Of a stretch of DNA of 37,735 nucleotides, positions 23,198 to 31,339 are shown piece by piece. The translations under genes and the position numbers were made by a program. The notes under the pieces were generated by a model. That model made no database searches, was not told where the DNA came from, and saw only the letters and a program-made list of their open reading frames with translations. The stretch is from Pseudomonadota bacterium (GTDB lineage Bacteria > Pseudomonadota > Alphaproteobacteria > Rhizobiales > Rhizobiaceae). Each line of letters opens with the position of its first letter. Position 1 is the stretch's first letter. The DNA is taken from positions 1-37,735 of the forward strand of contig JAEWOP010000230.1 in NCBI GenBank assembly GCA_023399635.1, in the 5' to 3' direction.

Positions 23198-24760
23198 ATG
23201 AGGAAAAGTGCGGTTTTTCTATGCTTGGCGGCCTGCGCCAGCTTTGCGGTTTCTCCGGCTATTGCGAAGGATATTAAGGTAGGATTGAGCGGCACCGTGA
23301 CATCGGTTGATCCGCATTTTTATAATGCCTCTCCAAACAACAGTATCGCCATGCAGATATTCGACAGGCTGACCGAGCGGACAGCCGAAGGGCAGCTTGT
23401 CGAGGGCCTTGCAACGAAATGGGAGGCCGTTTCCGAAACCAAATGGCGTTTTACCCTTCGTGAGGGCGTAAAATGGCACGACGGAAAACCCTTCACCGCC
23501 GATGACGTTGTTTTCACGCTCAGCCGCGCTGGAAATGTTCCAAATAGCCCCGGCGGGTTCGGCGGTTTCATCAGAAATGTCGCAAGCGTCGAAACCGATG
23601 GAAATCTTGCGGTCCTCATCACCACGAAGGCACCGGCGCCTACCCTTCCGGGCGATCTCGCCAATATAGCGGTCATATCCCGGCACGTCGGGGAGGGCGC
23701 GGACACAGCAGACTACAATTCCGGAAAAGCGGCAATCGGCACCGGCGCCTTTCGCTTCTCGACTTTCAAGCAGGGCATCGAAGTTGGGCTGGAGCGCAAT
23801 CCAGACTGGTGGGGCAAGAGAGTGGCCTGGGACCATGCGACCTACCGCATGATCTCCAGCGCCAGCGCGCGCACCACGGCTATTCTGGCGGGTGATGTCG
23901 ACATTATCGACGCCCCCGCCGCAACCGATATCGCGCGATTCAAGTCGACAGCAAATCTTTCCTTCGTCTCCACGCCCGGTCTGCGCGTGATCTATCTGGC
24001 GCCGACGACCTCGGGAGAGAGCTGGAAAGCCAATGTAAAGGGGCCGAATGGTGAAGCGCTGGAGACAAACCCGCTTGCCGATGCACGCGTCCGCAACGCT
24101 TTGTCCGTGGCGATAAACCGTCAAGGTATCGTCGATAAGATCATGGAAGGTACAGCCACGGCATCCGGCCAGTGGCTGCCCAAAGGTGCCTTCTCCTACA
24201 CCGACGACATTCAACCACCGAAGCCGGACGCGACAAGCGCCAAGAAGATGCTGGCCGATGCTGGCTTCCCGAACGGTTTCCAGCTGACGGTTCATGTGCC
24301 GAACGACCGCTATCCCAATGCGCCTGCCGTCGTTCAGGCCGTCGCGCAGATGTGGACGCGCATTGGCGTAAAGACGAATGTGGAGGCCCTGCCGTGGACC
24401 ACCTTCTCTTCGCGTAAATCGGAATTCTCCATGAAGCTGCTGGGGCTCGGTAACGCCACCTATGATGCAAGCTCCATGTTGGTGAACGTTATCGGAACCG
24501 TTGATCCGAAGCGTGGACTGGGTGCTTCAAATGACAGCGGATACTCCAATCCCGCACTCGATGATCTCGTCGCGAAGGCGATGACGATTTACGATGACAA
24601 GGCGCGCGAGACGGCTCTTGTGGAGGCGGTCAAGGTCGCGGTGAATGACGGCGCCATCATACCGCTTTACCAGCAGAGCAATGCCTGGGTTACGCGCAAG
24701 GGCCTGTCCTATGCACCGCGCATCGATGAGCGCACGCTCGTCAAGGACATCTCCGAATAA
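23198..24760 (+). CDS. Peptide/opine-type ABC transporter substrate-binding protein
   Basis: This is a 520-residue periplasmic binding protein of the SBP_bac_5 (DppA/OppA) family. The signal peptide is about 23 residues (VFLCLAACASFAVSPAIA, cleavage before KDIKV) without a lipobox. The family start TSVDPHFYNASPNN, the segment FTLREGVKWHDGKPFTADDVVFT, and WLPKGAFSY near the hinge are all clear. It captures the substrate, which in this family can be di/oligopeptides, opines or other small molecules, and delivers it to the two permeases encoded downstream. AAGGGA lies five bases ahead of the ATG. A hairpin after the gene may raise its level relative to the permeases. The co-encoded serine hydrolase hints at a peptide or amide-bonded substrate. 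Confidence 0.94.
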   Translation: MRKSAVFLCLAACASFAVSPAIAKDIKVGLSGTVTSVDPHFYNASPNNSIAMQIFDRLTERTAEGQLVEGLATKWEAVSETKWRFTLREGVKWHDGKPFTADDVVFTLSRAGNVPNSPGGFGGFIRNVASVETDGNLAVLITTKAPAPTLPGDLANIAVISRHVGEGADTADYNSGKAAIGTGAFRFSTFKQGIEVGLERNPDWWGKRVAWDHATYRMISSASARTTAILAGDVDIIDAPAATDIARFKSTANLSFVSTPGLRVIYLAPTTSGESWKANVKGPNGEALETNPLADARVRNALSVAINRQGIVDKIMEGTATASGQWLPKGAFSYTDDIQPPKPDATSAKKMLADAGFPNGFQLTVHVPNDRYPNAPAVVQAVAQMWTRIGVKTNVEALPWTTFSSRKSEFSMKLLGLGNATYDASSMLVNVIGTVDPKRGLGASNDSGYSNPALDDLVAKAMTIYDDKARETALVEAVKVAVNDGAIIPLYQQSNAWVTRKGLSYAPRIDERTLVKDISE

Positions 24761-24770
24761 GGCGCGCTGG

Positions 24771-24793
24771 CGGATCGGAATGTTTTCGATCCG
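24771..24793 (+). repeat. Intercistronic hairpin after the binding-protein gene
   Basis: CGGATCG (24771-24777) and CGATCCG (24787-24793) form a 7-base stem with a 9-base loop, 10 bases past the stop codon. In ABC operons such a hairpin commonly stabilises the upstream message so that the binding protein is made in excess. The 164-base gap to the permease has no other feature. Confidence 0.5.
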
Positions 24794-24924
24794 TCACGGT
24801 CACCTCCTGCGCGCATGAGCGGCTTTTGCACAAGAAGGCAAAGCCTGAAATGCGGTATCTCTGACAGTGCCCGCATGTCGAAAGTGGCGGGCCGTCGCCA
24901 CATCATCAATGTTTTGAGGGTATC

Positions 24925-25896
24925 ATGACCCTATGGATTATCCAGCGCCTGTTGCAAGCGATACTGGTCGCTCTGGCAATGGCCGTGATCGTGTTTATTG
25001 GTCTTCACCTGATAGGCAGCCCGATCGAAACCCTGCTTCCAGCGGAAGCCACCCATGAAGACCGTCTGCGGCTGATCGCCGATCTCGGCCTTGATCGCCC
25101 GCTTTACGAACAGTTCTTTCTGTTTCTGAAAGGCGTCCTCCAGGGAAATCTCGGCATCAGCTATGTCTACAAGGAGCCGGCTGTCGAGTTGATCCTGTCC
25201 CGACTGCCGGCCACGTTGGAGCTTGCCTTTGCGGCCGTCCTGCTGTCGCTCGTCTTCGGCGTGCCCCTCGGTCTCATGGCGGGTTGGAAGCCCGAGAGCC
25301 CATTTTCCCGCATGATCATGGTCGGTTCGATCTTCGGTTTCAGCCTGCCGATCTTCTGGATAGCCATTCTGCTTATCATGATATTCAGCGTGCAGCTGGG
25401 CTGGCTGCCGAGTTCCGGTCGCGGTGCAACCGAAACCCTGTTTGGCATTCCATGGTCCTTCGTCACGCTGGATGGCCTCAGGCACATGGTGCTGCCGGCA
25501 ATCAGCCTTTCGCTGTTTAACATTTCCATGGTGACGCGCCTGACCGAAGCCGGTGTCCGCGAGGCCATGTCCAGCGAATATGTGAGGTTTGCCAAGGCCA
25601 AGGGCCTTTCGCCACGGCGCATACTCGGCATTCATGTCCTCAAGAATGTCATGATACCGGTCGTGACCGTCGTCGGGCTCGATATCGGCCAGACGATCGC
25701 TTTTTCTGTTGTCACCGAAACGATTTTTGCCTGGCCCGGCGTCGGGAAGATCATCATCGACAGTATCGCCGCGCTCGATCGCCCCGTGATCGTGGCCTAT
25801 CTCATGCTTGTGGTCATCATGTTCGTCATCATCAATCTCGTCGTCGATGTCACCTACAGGCTGCTCGATCCACGTATTCGACTTCAGGGAGAGTGA
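24925..25896 (+). CDS. ABC transporter permease, DppB/OppB type
   Basis: This is a 323-residue inner-membrane permease with about six transmembrane segments. The N-terminal part LWIIQRLLQAILVALAMAVI and the LGLDRPLYEQFFLFL block are typical of DppB-type subunits. The EAA loop that docks the ATPases is at about 210-235 (EYVRFAKAKGLSPRRILGIH), and the C-terminus ends TYRLLDPRIRLQGE. It forms the translocation channel with the next gene product. GAGGG is four bases ahead of the ATG. It is two bases from the following gene's start. Confidence 0.95.
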   Translation: MTLWIIQRLLQAILVALAMAVIVFIGLHLIGSPIETLLPAEATHEDRLRLIADLGLDRPLYEQFFLFLKGVLQGNLGISYVYKEPAVELILSRLPATLELAFAAVLLSLVFGVPLGLMAGWKPESPFSRMIMVGSIFGFSLPIFWIAILLIMIFSVQLGWLPSSGRGATETLFGIPWSFVTLDGLRHMVLPAISLSLFNISMVTRLTEAGVREAMSSEYVRFAKAKGLSPRRILGIHVLKNVMIPVVTVVGLDIGQTIAFSVVTETIFAWPGVGKIIIDSIAALDRPVIVAYLMLVVIMFVIINLVVDVTYRLLDPRIRLQGE

Positions 25897-25897
25897 C

Positions 25898-26797
25898 GTG
25901 CAAGCTATCCCCGTCTCCGCAAAATTCCGACCTGGGCTGCAATTCATGCGGCAGTTTTCACGCTCACCGCTCGCGCTCATCGGCCTCATCCTGATCATAC
26001 TTATTGCCCTTCTGGCGATCTTCGCACCGATGTTGTCGCCTCAAAACCCCTACGACCTGATGCAACTGGACATCATGGATGGCCGCATGCCGCCGGGATC
26101 GGAGGCTTCCGCTGGCTTCACCTTCGTCTTCGGCTCGGACGATCAGGGGCGCGACATGCTCTCCGCCATTCTCCACGGTCTGCGGATCAGCCTGATCGTC
26201 GGTCTCGGATCGGCGGCTATCGCCTTCGTCATCGGCACCGCTTTCGGCCTGACAGCCGCTTATGTCGGCGGCAAGGTGGAGACGGCCATGATGCGCATTG
26301 TCGATCTTCAGCTCTCCTTTCCCACCATCCTTTCGGCGCTCCTCATTCTTGCGCTGCTCGGGAAAAGCGTCGGCAACGTCGTTTTCGCCATCGTGCTCGT
26401 GGAGTGGGCGACCTATGCCCGCACCGCCCGCGGCGCCGCACTGACCGAACTGCGCCGCGAATATGTTGAAGCGGCAAGGTCGTTGCGCCTTCCCCACCGG
26501 AATATCCTGTTTCGCCAGCTTCTGCCGAACTGTCTGTCGCCGCTGGTGGTCCTCCTGACCATGCAGGTCGCGCGCGCCATCACGCTTGAGGCGACGCTCA
26601 GCTTTCTTGGCCTTGGCGTGCCCGTTACCGAACCGTCGCTCGGGCTCCTCATTTCCAGCGGCTATGAATTCATGTTGTCGGGCACCTACTGGATCGCGCT
26701 TTTCCCCGGAATAGCGCTGCTCGTAACCATCTTTGCGATCAACCTCGTCGGCGACCGCCTGCGTCAAATGCTCGATCCGAAGGCTGCACAGAAATGA
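25898..26797 (+). CDS. ABC transporter permease, DppC/OppC type
   Basis: This is a 299-residue second permease subunit. It has the N-terminal OppC-type segment (FMRQFSRSPLALIGLILI), the FVFGSDDQGRDMLSAILHGLR motif that marks DppC proteins, and an EAA-type loop (EYVEAARSLRLPHRNILFRQ). The start is GTG at 25898, with GGGAG six bases upstream, one base after the previous stop codon; a longer frame from 25808 lies within the previous gene. The stop codon overlaps the ATG of the first ATPase gene by four bases (ATGA). Confidence 0.94.
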   Translation: MQAIPVSAKFRPGLQFMRQFSRSPLALIGLILIILIALLAIFAPMLSPQNPYDLMQLDIMDGRMPPGSEASAGFTFVFGSDDQGRDMLSAILHGLRISLIVGLGSAAIAFVIGTAFGLTAAYVGGKVETAMMRIVDLQLSFPTILSALLILALLGKSVGNVVFAIVLVEWATYARTARGAALTELRREYVEAARSLRLPHRNILFRQLLPNCLSPLVVLLTMQVARAITLEATLSFLGLGVPVTEPSLGLLISSGYEFMLSGTYWIALFPGIALLVTIFAINLVGDRLRQMLDPKAAQK

Positions 26798-27705
26798 CCG
26801 CCATGCTCGAAGTCAAAGGTTTGAAAACTGAAGTCGTGACCGCCGAAGGCCGCGTCACCCTTATCGACGACATCAATCTCGACCTCGCGGCCGGTGAAGT
26901 TATGGGCCTTGTGGGAGAATCGGGATCGGGGAAATCGGTAACCGGCCTGTCGATCATGGGATTGATCGATAAACCAGCGCAGGTGACGGGTGGCCAGATA
27001 CTTTTCAAGGGCAGGGATCTGCGGACTCTCTCTGAACGGGAGTTTCGCTCCATTCGCGGCAACCGGATTGCCATGATTTTCCAGGATCCGATGTCCACGC
27101 TCAACCCCGTGCTGCGTATCGATACGCAGATGATGGAGGTGGTGCGTGCCCATGAAACGATCAGCAAGCAGGTGGCCCGCGAGAGGGCGCGTGATGCCTT
27201 GGGCATGGTCGGCATTCCAAGCCCTGAGGAGAGGCTGAGCGCCTACCCGCATCAATTCTCCGGCGGCATGCGACAACGAGTGGCCATCGCCATCGCACTC
27301 TTGATGTCACCGGATCTCATTATCGCCGATGAACCGACCACGGCACTTGATGTCACCATCCAGGCGCAAATCCTCTCGATCGTGCAGAAGCTCGCGCGCG
27401 AAAGGGGAACTGCTCTCATCTGGGTGACGCACGACCTCTCGGTTGTCGCTGGCCTCGCCGACCGCCTTTCGGTCATGTATGCCGGCCGCATCGCCGAACA
27501 GGGCAAGACGGCCGATCTGCTTCGACGCCCCATGCATCCCTATACGACCGGCTTGATGGCGAGCCTTCCCGCGCACAACAAACGCGGTTTCAGGCTCAGA
27601 GATATCGGGCACGACGCCCTCCGTTGCCAATATGCCGAAAGGTTGCGCCTTTCACCCCCGCTGTTCGTCAGCCACCGAGCTCTGTCTCAGTCCACCGCAG
27701 CTTGA
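26794..27705 (+). CDS. ABC transporter ATPase, DppD/OppD type, frameshifted at its 3' end
   Basis: The first 266 residues are a complete ATPase domain: Walker A GESGSGKS, a Q-loop (FQDPMSTLNP), signature FSGGMRQRVAIAIAL, Walker B IIADEPTTALD and the switch His in VTHDLSVV. At about 27590-27597 the expected C-terminal oligo_HPY domain leaves the frame: as read, the last about 36 residues are unlike the family, while the +1 frame continues with SEISGTTPSVANMPKGC and FHPRCSSATELC. Restoring the frame gives about 323 residues, the normal length, ending in an ATGA overlap with the next ATPase gene. The shift is either a true mutation (one extra base or two missing) or a sequence error. The clipped protein lacks the cysteine-containing tail. 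Confidence 0.92.
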   Translation: MTAMLEVKGLKTEVVTAEGRVTLIDDINLDLAAGEVMGLVGESGSGKSVTGLSIMGLIDKPAQVTGGQILFKGRDLRTLSEREFRSIRGNRIAMIFQDPMSTLNPVLRIDTQMMEVVRAHETISKQVARERARDALGMVGIPSPEERLSAYPHQFSGGMRQRVAIAIALLMSPDLIIADEPTTALDVTIQAQILSIVQKLARERGTALIWVTHDLSVVAGLADRLSVMYAGRIAEQGKTADLLRRPMHPYTTGLMASLPAHNKRGFRLRDIGHDALRCQYAERLRLSPPLFVSHRALSQSTAA

Positions 27706-27766
27706 GCCCGTAGAAGGCCGACTTCTTCGCTGTTTTCACCCCGTCATGGAAGGAGCGCCAGCATGA
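27596..27766 (+). other. Out-of-frame remainder of the first ATPase gene
   Basis: In the frame +1 relative to the upstream gene this stretch encodes the missing oligopeptide/dipeptide transporter C-terminal domain, with TTPSVANMPKGCAFHPRC, a second Cys pair region (ATELCLSPPQLEPVEG, then LRCFHPV) and a stop at 27764-27766. Conservation of this domain shows that the frameshift is recent or artefactual. Confidence 0.88.
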
Positions 27767-28752
27767 GCAATCGACTGGAGGTCCGCAACGTCAGCAAGCG
27801 CTTCAGCCGCAAATCCGGCCTGATCGAACGTGGCGCCGAATTCATCGGCCTGAAATCCCCAAATCCCGTCGTCCGCGCTCTGGATGATGTCAGTCTTACC
27901 GTCGCAGAAGGTGAAGTCGTCGGTATCGTCGGTGAATCCGGCTGCGGGAAGTCGACGCTCGGACGGGTGGTGGCCGGTCTGCTGCAGGCGTCAGACGGAA
28001 CCGTGCTCTTTCGGGACAAGCGCCTTCAGGACATGCAGGGCGACGAGGCGGAGACGGCGCGGCTGAAGGTCCAGATGATCTTTCAGGACCCGTCCTCCTC
28101 CCTCAATCCGCGGCAGCGGGTGCGTGAGATCATTGGTGCTGCGCCACTGCATCATGGGCTGACCACGGCGCGGGAGCTGGATGACTACGTCAACCAGCAG
28201 ATGGCGCGCGCCGGCCTTGATCCGTCAATGGCGTCCCGCTTCCCTCATCAGTTCAGCGGCGGGCAGCGCCAGCGTATCGGCATCGCACGCGCGCTTGCGG
28301 TTCAACCGGACATGCTGATCTGTGACGAGTCGGTCGCGGCTCTTGATGTGTCGATCCAGGCGCAGATACTCAACCTTTTTCTCGACCTCAGAGAACAGCT
28401 GGACCTGACTTACATCTTCATCAGTCACGACCTCTCCGTTGTTGAGCATATCTCCGATCGTGTCGTGGTGATGTATCTCGGCCGTGTCGTGGAAGAGGCG
28501 ACCGTCGAGGAGTTGTTCGCCCATCCCAATCACCCCTATACCCGCGCCCTTCTTCAGGAACGACCAAGCCTCGATCCCGTGCAGCGCAGTTTTACCGCCA
28601 TCGAAGGCGAAATACCAAGCCCGCTTTCACCGCCGTCAGGATGCCACTTCCACCCGCGTTGTCCGCTGGCGATGGAGCGCTGTCGTGTCGAGCGGCCGGA
28701 GCTGCGTTCGGTCGGTTCGCGACACAAGAGCGCCTGCCATCTGAACGACTGA
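27763..28752 (+). CDS. ABC transporter ATPase, DppF/OppF type
   Basis: This 329-residue ATPase is the second nucleotide-binding subunit. It has Walker A GESGCGKST, a Q-loop segment (FQDPSSSLNPRQRV), signature FSGGQRQRIGIARAL, a Walker B with DESVAALDVSIQ (Ser in place of the more usual Pro), and ISHDLSVVEH. The C-terminal oligo_HPY domain is intact: GCHFHPRCPLAMERCRVERP. It pairs with the DppD-type subunit to power import. Its ATG would overlap the stop of the restored upstream ATPase frame (ATGA), the usual coupling for the two genes. Confidence 0.95.
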   Translation: MSNRLEVRNVSKRFSRKSGLIERGAEFIGLKSPNPVVRALDDVSLTVAEGEVVGIVGESGCGKSTLGRVVAGLLQASDGTVLFRDKRLQDMQGDEAETARLKVQMIFQDPSSSLNPRQRVREIIGAAPLHHGLTTARELDDYVNQQMARAGLDPSMASRFPHQFSGGQRQRIGIARALAVQPDMLICDESVAALDVSIQAQILNLFLDLREQLDLTYIFISHDLSVVEHISDRVVVMYLGRVVEEATVEELFAHPNHPYTRALLQERPSLDPVQRSFTAIEGEIPSPLSPPSGCHFHPRCPLAMERCRVERPELRSVGSRHKSACHLND

Positions 28753-28792
28753 CGTCGGCAAATCCAAAACCAAAACCGCAAAAGGAAGAAAT

Positions 28793-29872
28793 ATGTCTGT
28801 TTCAGCACCTCTGGAACATTTGTCTGCCGAGCAAAGCCAGGAATTTCCCTCACAGGAATGGAAGCAGGTAGCTAATCCTGCCGACCACGGTCTTTCCGCC
28901 GATGTTCGCTCGAAAGTCGATGCGGCTCTGGACGCCTTGCCGACCACGTCGTTTATCGCGGTTGCCGGTGGCGAAATCCTCTATAGCTACGGTGATATTT
29001 CCGAGGTGAGCTATCTTGCCTCGACCCGCAAGAGCATCCTGTCGATGCTGATGGGCAAAGCCGTTGCCGAAGGAAAGATCGATCTCGATCTGACCATGGC
29101 GGACCTCGGCATCGATGAGGATCACGGCCTGTTGCCTATCGAAAAGACGGCGACGCTGCGGGACCTTCTGATCAGCAGTTCCGGCGTTTACCATCGGCCT
29201 GGGAGCCCCGGCAGCAATACCAAGAACATTCCCGAGCGCGGCTCGAAGAAACCCGGCACGTATTTCCACTACAACAACTGGGATTTCAACGTTCTCGGGG
29301 CCGCTTTTGAACAGTTGACCGGCCGCAGTGTCTTCAAGGCATTCGAGGAAGATTTCGCAGGGCCGATGCAAATGCAGGATTTCGACCCTTCTCGCCAACG
29401 GATGATGGGTTACGAGGGCGCATCGCGATACCTTGCCTATCACTTCTTCCTGTCCGGGCGCGACATGGCGCGGCTGGGGCTTGCGATGGTCCGACAGGGT
29501 CGCTGGGGCGACAGGCAGGTGATGCCGACCGAATGGGTTGCAGAAAGCACAAAGATCCGCGTTCCTGCGGAAAGCATGAATGAGAGCGAAAAGTCGCGGA
29601 TTGCCGGCTACAGCTATCTCTGGTGGATTCCCGTGGTGACGGATGAGACGCCGGAATGGCAGGGCGCCTGTGTTGCCGCCGGCCATTTCGGGCAGTTCAT
29701 CCTGTGCCTGCCGGCGCTCGACATGGTTTTCGTCAACAGGAGAGCAATCCCTGATCATCTGGCGATTGCCCGCAATGACGGCAGCTTCAAGGAAGAATTG
29801 CCGGCGGTGACCATGGAAAATTTCCTTGGCGTCGCCGATCATTTCATCCGCGCAAAGTTGACGACCGGATGA
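28793..29872 (+). CDS. Beta-lactamase-fold serine hydrolase (class C type)
   Basis: This 359-residue protein lacks a signal peptide, so it is probably cytoplasmic. The nucleophile motif SxxK is Ser77-Thr-Arg-Lys80 (LASTRKSILSML). The second motif Tyr-x-Asn is Tyr160-Asn-Asn162 (FHYNNWDFNVLG), and an H-x-G segment (GHFGQF) takes the place of KTG, as in esterase/amidase members of the family. Homologues include D-aminopeptidases, 6-aminohexanoate-dimer hydrolases and esterases. It follows the importer by 40 bases with AGGAAG upstream, so it should be co-transcribed and may hydrolyse the imported amide or peptide. The precise substrate cannot be read from sequence. Confidence 0.9.
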   Translation: MSVSAPLEHLSAEQSQEFPSQEWKQVANPADHGLSADVRSKVDAALDALPTTSFIAVAGGEILYSYGDISEVSYLASTRKSILSMLMGKAVAEGKIDLDLTMADLGIDEDHGLLPIEKTATLRDLLISSSGVYHRPGSPGSNTKNIPERGSKKPGTYFHYNNWDFNVLGAAFEQLTGRSVFKAFEEDFAGPMQMQDFDPSRQRMMGYEGASRYLAYHFFLSGRDMARLGLAMVRQGRWGDRQVMPTEWVAESTKIRVPAESMNESEKSRIAGYSYLWWIPVVTDETPEWQGACVAAGHFGQFILCLPALDMVFVNRRAIPDHLAIARNDGSFKEELPAVTMENFLGVADHFIRAKLTTG

Positions 29873-29893
29873 TGCTGCAAGGCCGCTGATCCA

Positions 29894-30844
29894 TCAGGGC
29901 GCGTCCCCGATGAAACAGTCGGAAATCTGCTCCCGCAGCCACTGACTTGCCGGATCGCGTTCTTTTTCGGCAAGCCAGATCATGCTGGTCGACTGTTTTT
30001 CTTCTGCAAAGGGAGATTCCAGCAGCAGCAGTTCGTGCGAGCGTTCGAAGAGTTTTGCAACGCTTTCCGGCATGATCGCCACAAGATCGCTGCGGGCGAT
30101 GATCGCCACCGCTGCAGAAAAATGCGGCACGACGGCAACGACTCTTCGCTCAAGCCCCATGGCGTCCAGCCGCTCGTCGATCCAGCCACGACGGCTTGGC
30201 GCGGAGGTGACCTTGACGTGTCCAAGCGACAGCAGCGCGTCCAGCGTCAGCGGCTTCTGCGCGGCCGGATTGGTGGCCGACATGATGCAGACGCGCCTCT
30301 CCGTAAAGAGTGAGGTACAGCGGTAACGGGCCGGAAAATTGTCCGCCGTCATGACGGCGACATCAATCGTGCCTTCATCGAGATGCTCCTGTACGACGGG
30401 GAGGAAGTTTCGATTGTTGGCTACGCCCGTGCGCGGCATGTGAATGACTTCCAGCACACAATGCTTAGCCCTCGCCTGCACACGTTCAATCAGGCGAGGC
30501 ATCAGGACGACGGAGAAATAGTCGTTCATTCCGATCCTGAAGGCGCGGTGCGATGTTTCCGGTTCGAATTTGAGATGTGACAACATCACGGTTTCGGTAT
30601 CTTCGATGATACGCCGCACTGCCGGAAAAATCTCAGCGCAGAACCGCGTCATCACGAAGCCGCCTGACGTCTTCCGGAACAATTCATCACCCGTGATGGC
30701 ACGAACGCGCTTCAGCGCATGGCTCATGGCGGGTTGGGAGAGACCGATATACTCGCCTGCGGCCGTCATGTTGCCTTTGACGACGAGGGCGTAGATGACT
30801 TTGAGTAGATTGAGATCGATGGATCCCAATGAAAATCGCTGCAT
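29894..30844 (-). CDS. LysR-family transcriptional regulator (importer cluster)
   Basis: This is a 316-residue regulator with an N-terminal winged helix-turn-helix (about 8-68: LNLLKVIYALVVKGNMTAA, then GLSQPAMSHALKRVR and ELFRKTSGGFVMT). An effector-binding domain follows (about 95-300), related in style to the NodD/PA0477-like branch. It is convergent with the serine hydrolase gene, leaving only 21 bases between the stops. It is the best candidate controller of the importer-hydrolase operon, possibly through a dyad in the region before 23198, but no direct sequence proof exists. Confidence 0.93.
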   Translation of the reverse strand: MQRFSLGSIDLNLLKVIYALVVKGNMTAAGEYIGLSQPAMSHALKRVRAITGDELFRKTSGGFVMTRFCAEIFPAVRRIIEDTETVMLSHLKFEPETSHRAFRIGMNDYFSVVLMPRLIERVQARAKHCVLEVIHMPRTGVANNRNFLPVVQEHLDEGTIDVAVMTADNFPARYRCTSLFTERRVCIMSATNPAAQKPLTLDALLSLGHVKVTSAPSRRGWIDERLDAMGLERRVVAVVPHFSAAVAIIARSDLVAIMPESVAKLFERSHELLLLESPFAEEKQSTSMIWLAEKERDPASQWLREQISDCFIGDAP

Positions 30845-31045
30845 GCGAACCTGCCTTAGCCTTCAAAACGTGCATGAACACAATGGCATGGACCGCGCCT
30901 GGCGAAAATAGGCGGCAGCCCTTCGCTTGCGGTCTCAGGCGTTGGCTGCTTGCTGCCGCAGCTCGGCTCCGTCGAGACATGACAATTTGCCTCATGCTGG
31001 CCTCCTTGCGGATCAGTCAACGCAACACCGCCCGGCATGCCGGTT

Positions 31046-31243
31046 TTATTCTCTGTCCCGCACGTTTCCCAGCCACCTGAAGATCGTTGGTGCATACAGC
31101 CCGCCGGCGAGAAACGCCGCCAGCATGACCAGCGATACGCCGAGCTGGACGATGTCGAACCTGACCGTTCCATCTGCGACGAACCACCCCGTAATGATAC
31201 CCGCTATCGCAAAGGGAAGACGTGCCAGGATTGGAAACCACAT
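31046..31243 (-). CDS. Small two-helix membrane protein
   Basis: This 65-residue protein has two hydrophobic segments (about 3-24, ILARLPFAIAGIITGWFVA; and about 31-52, VQLGVSLVMLAAFLAGGLYA), a short polar loop and a basic end (FRWLGNVRDRE). AGGAG lies seven bases ahead of the ATG. It sits 97 bases behind the autotransporter gene on the same strand and may be the last member of that operon. I do not recognise a family. Confidence 0.7.
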   Translation of the reverse strand: MWFPILARLPFAIAGIITGWFVADGTVRFDIVQLGVSLVMLAAFLAGGLYAPTIFRWLGNVRDRE

Positions 31244-31339
31244 TTTCAGGCTCCTATTTGCCAGGATGATCAGGAGAGGTGCCCCGCCGCCCGCGCGAGC
31301 CAGGCACGCTCTTTGATCCTTTCAAGGCGTGGTCCGGTT

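Noticed and set aside
24931..25998. A 355-codon minus-strand frame opposite the permease genes, rich in His, Asp and Gln
   Set aside because: The composition is what reverse-complemented transmembrane codons give; the sense strand encodes clear permeases.
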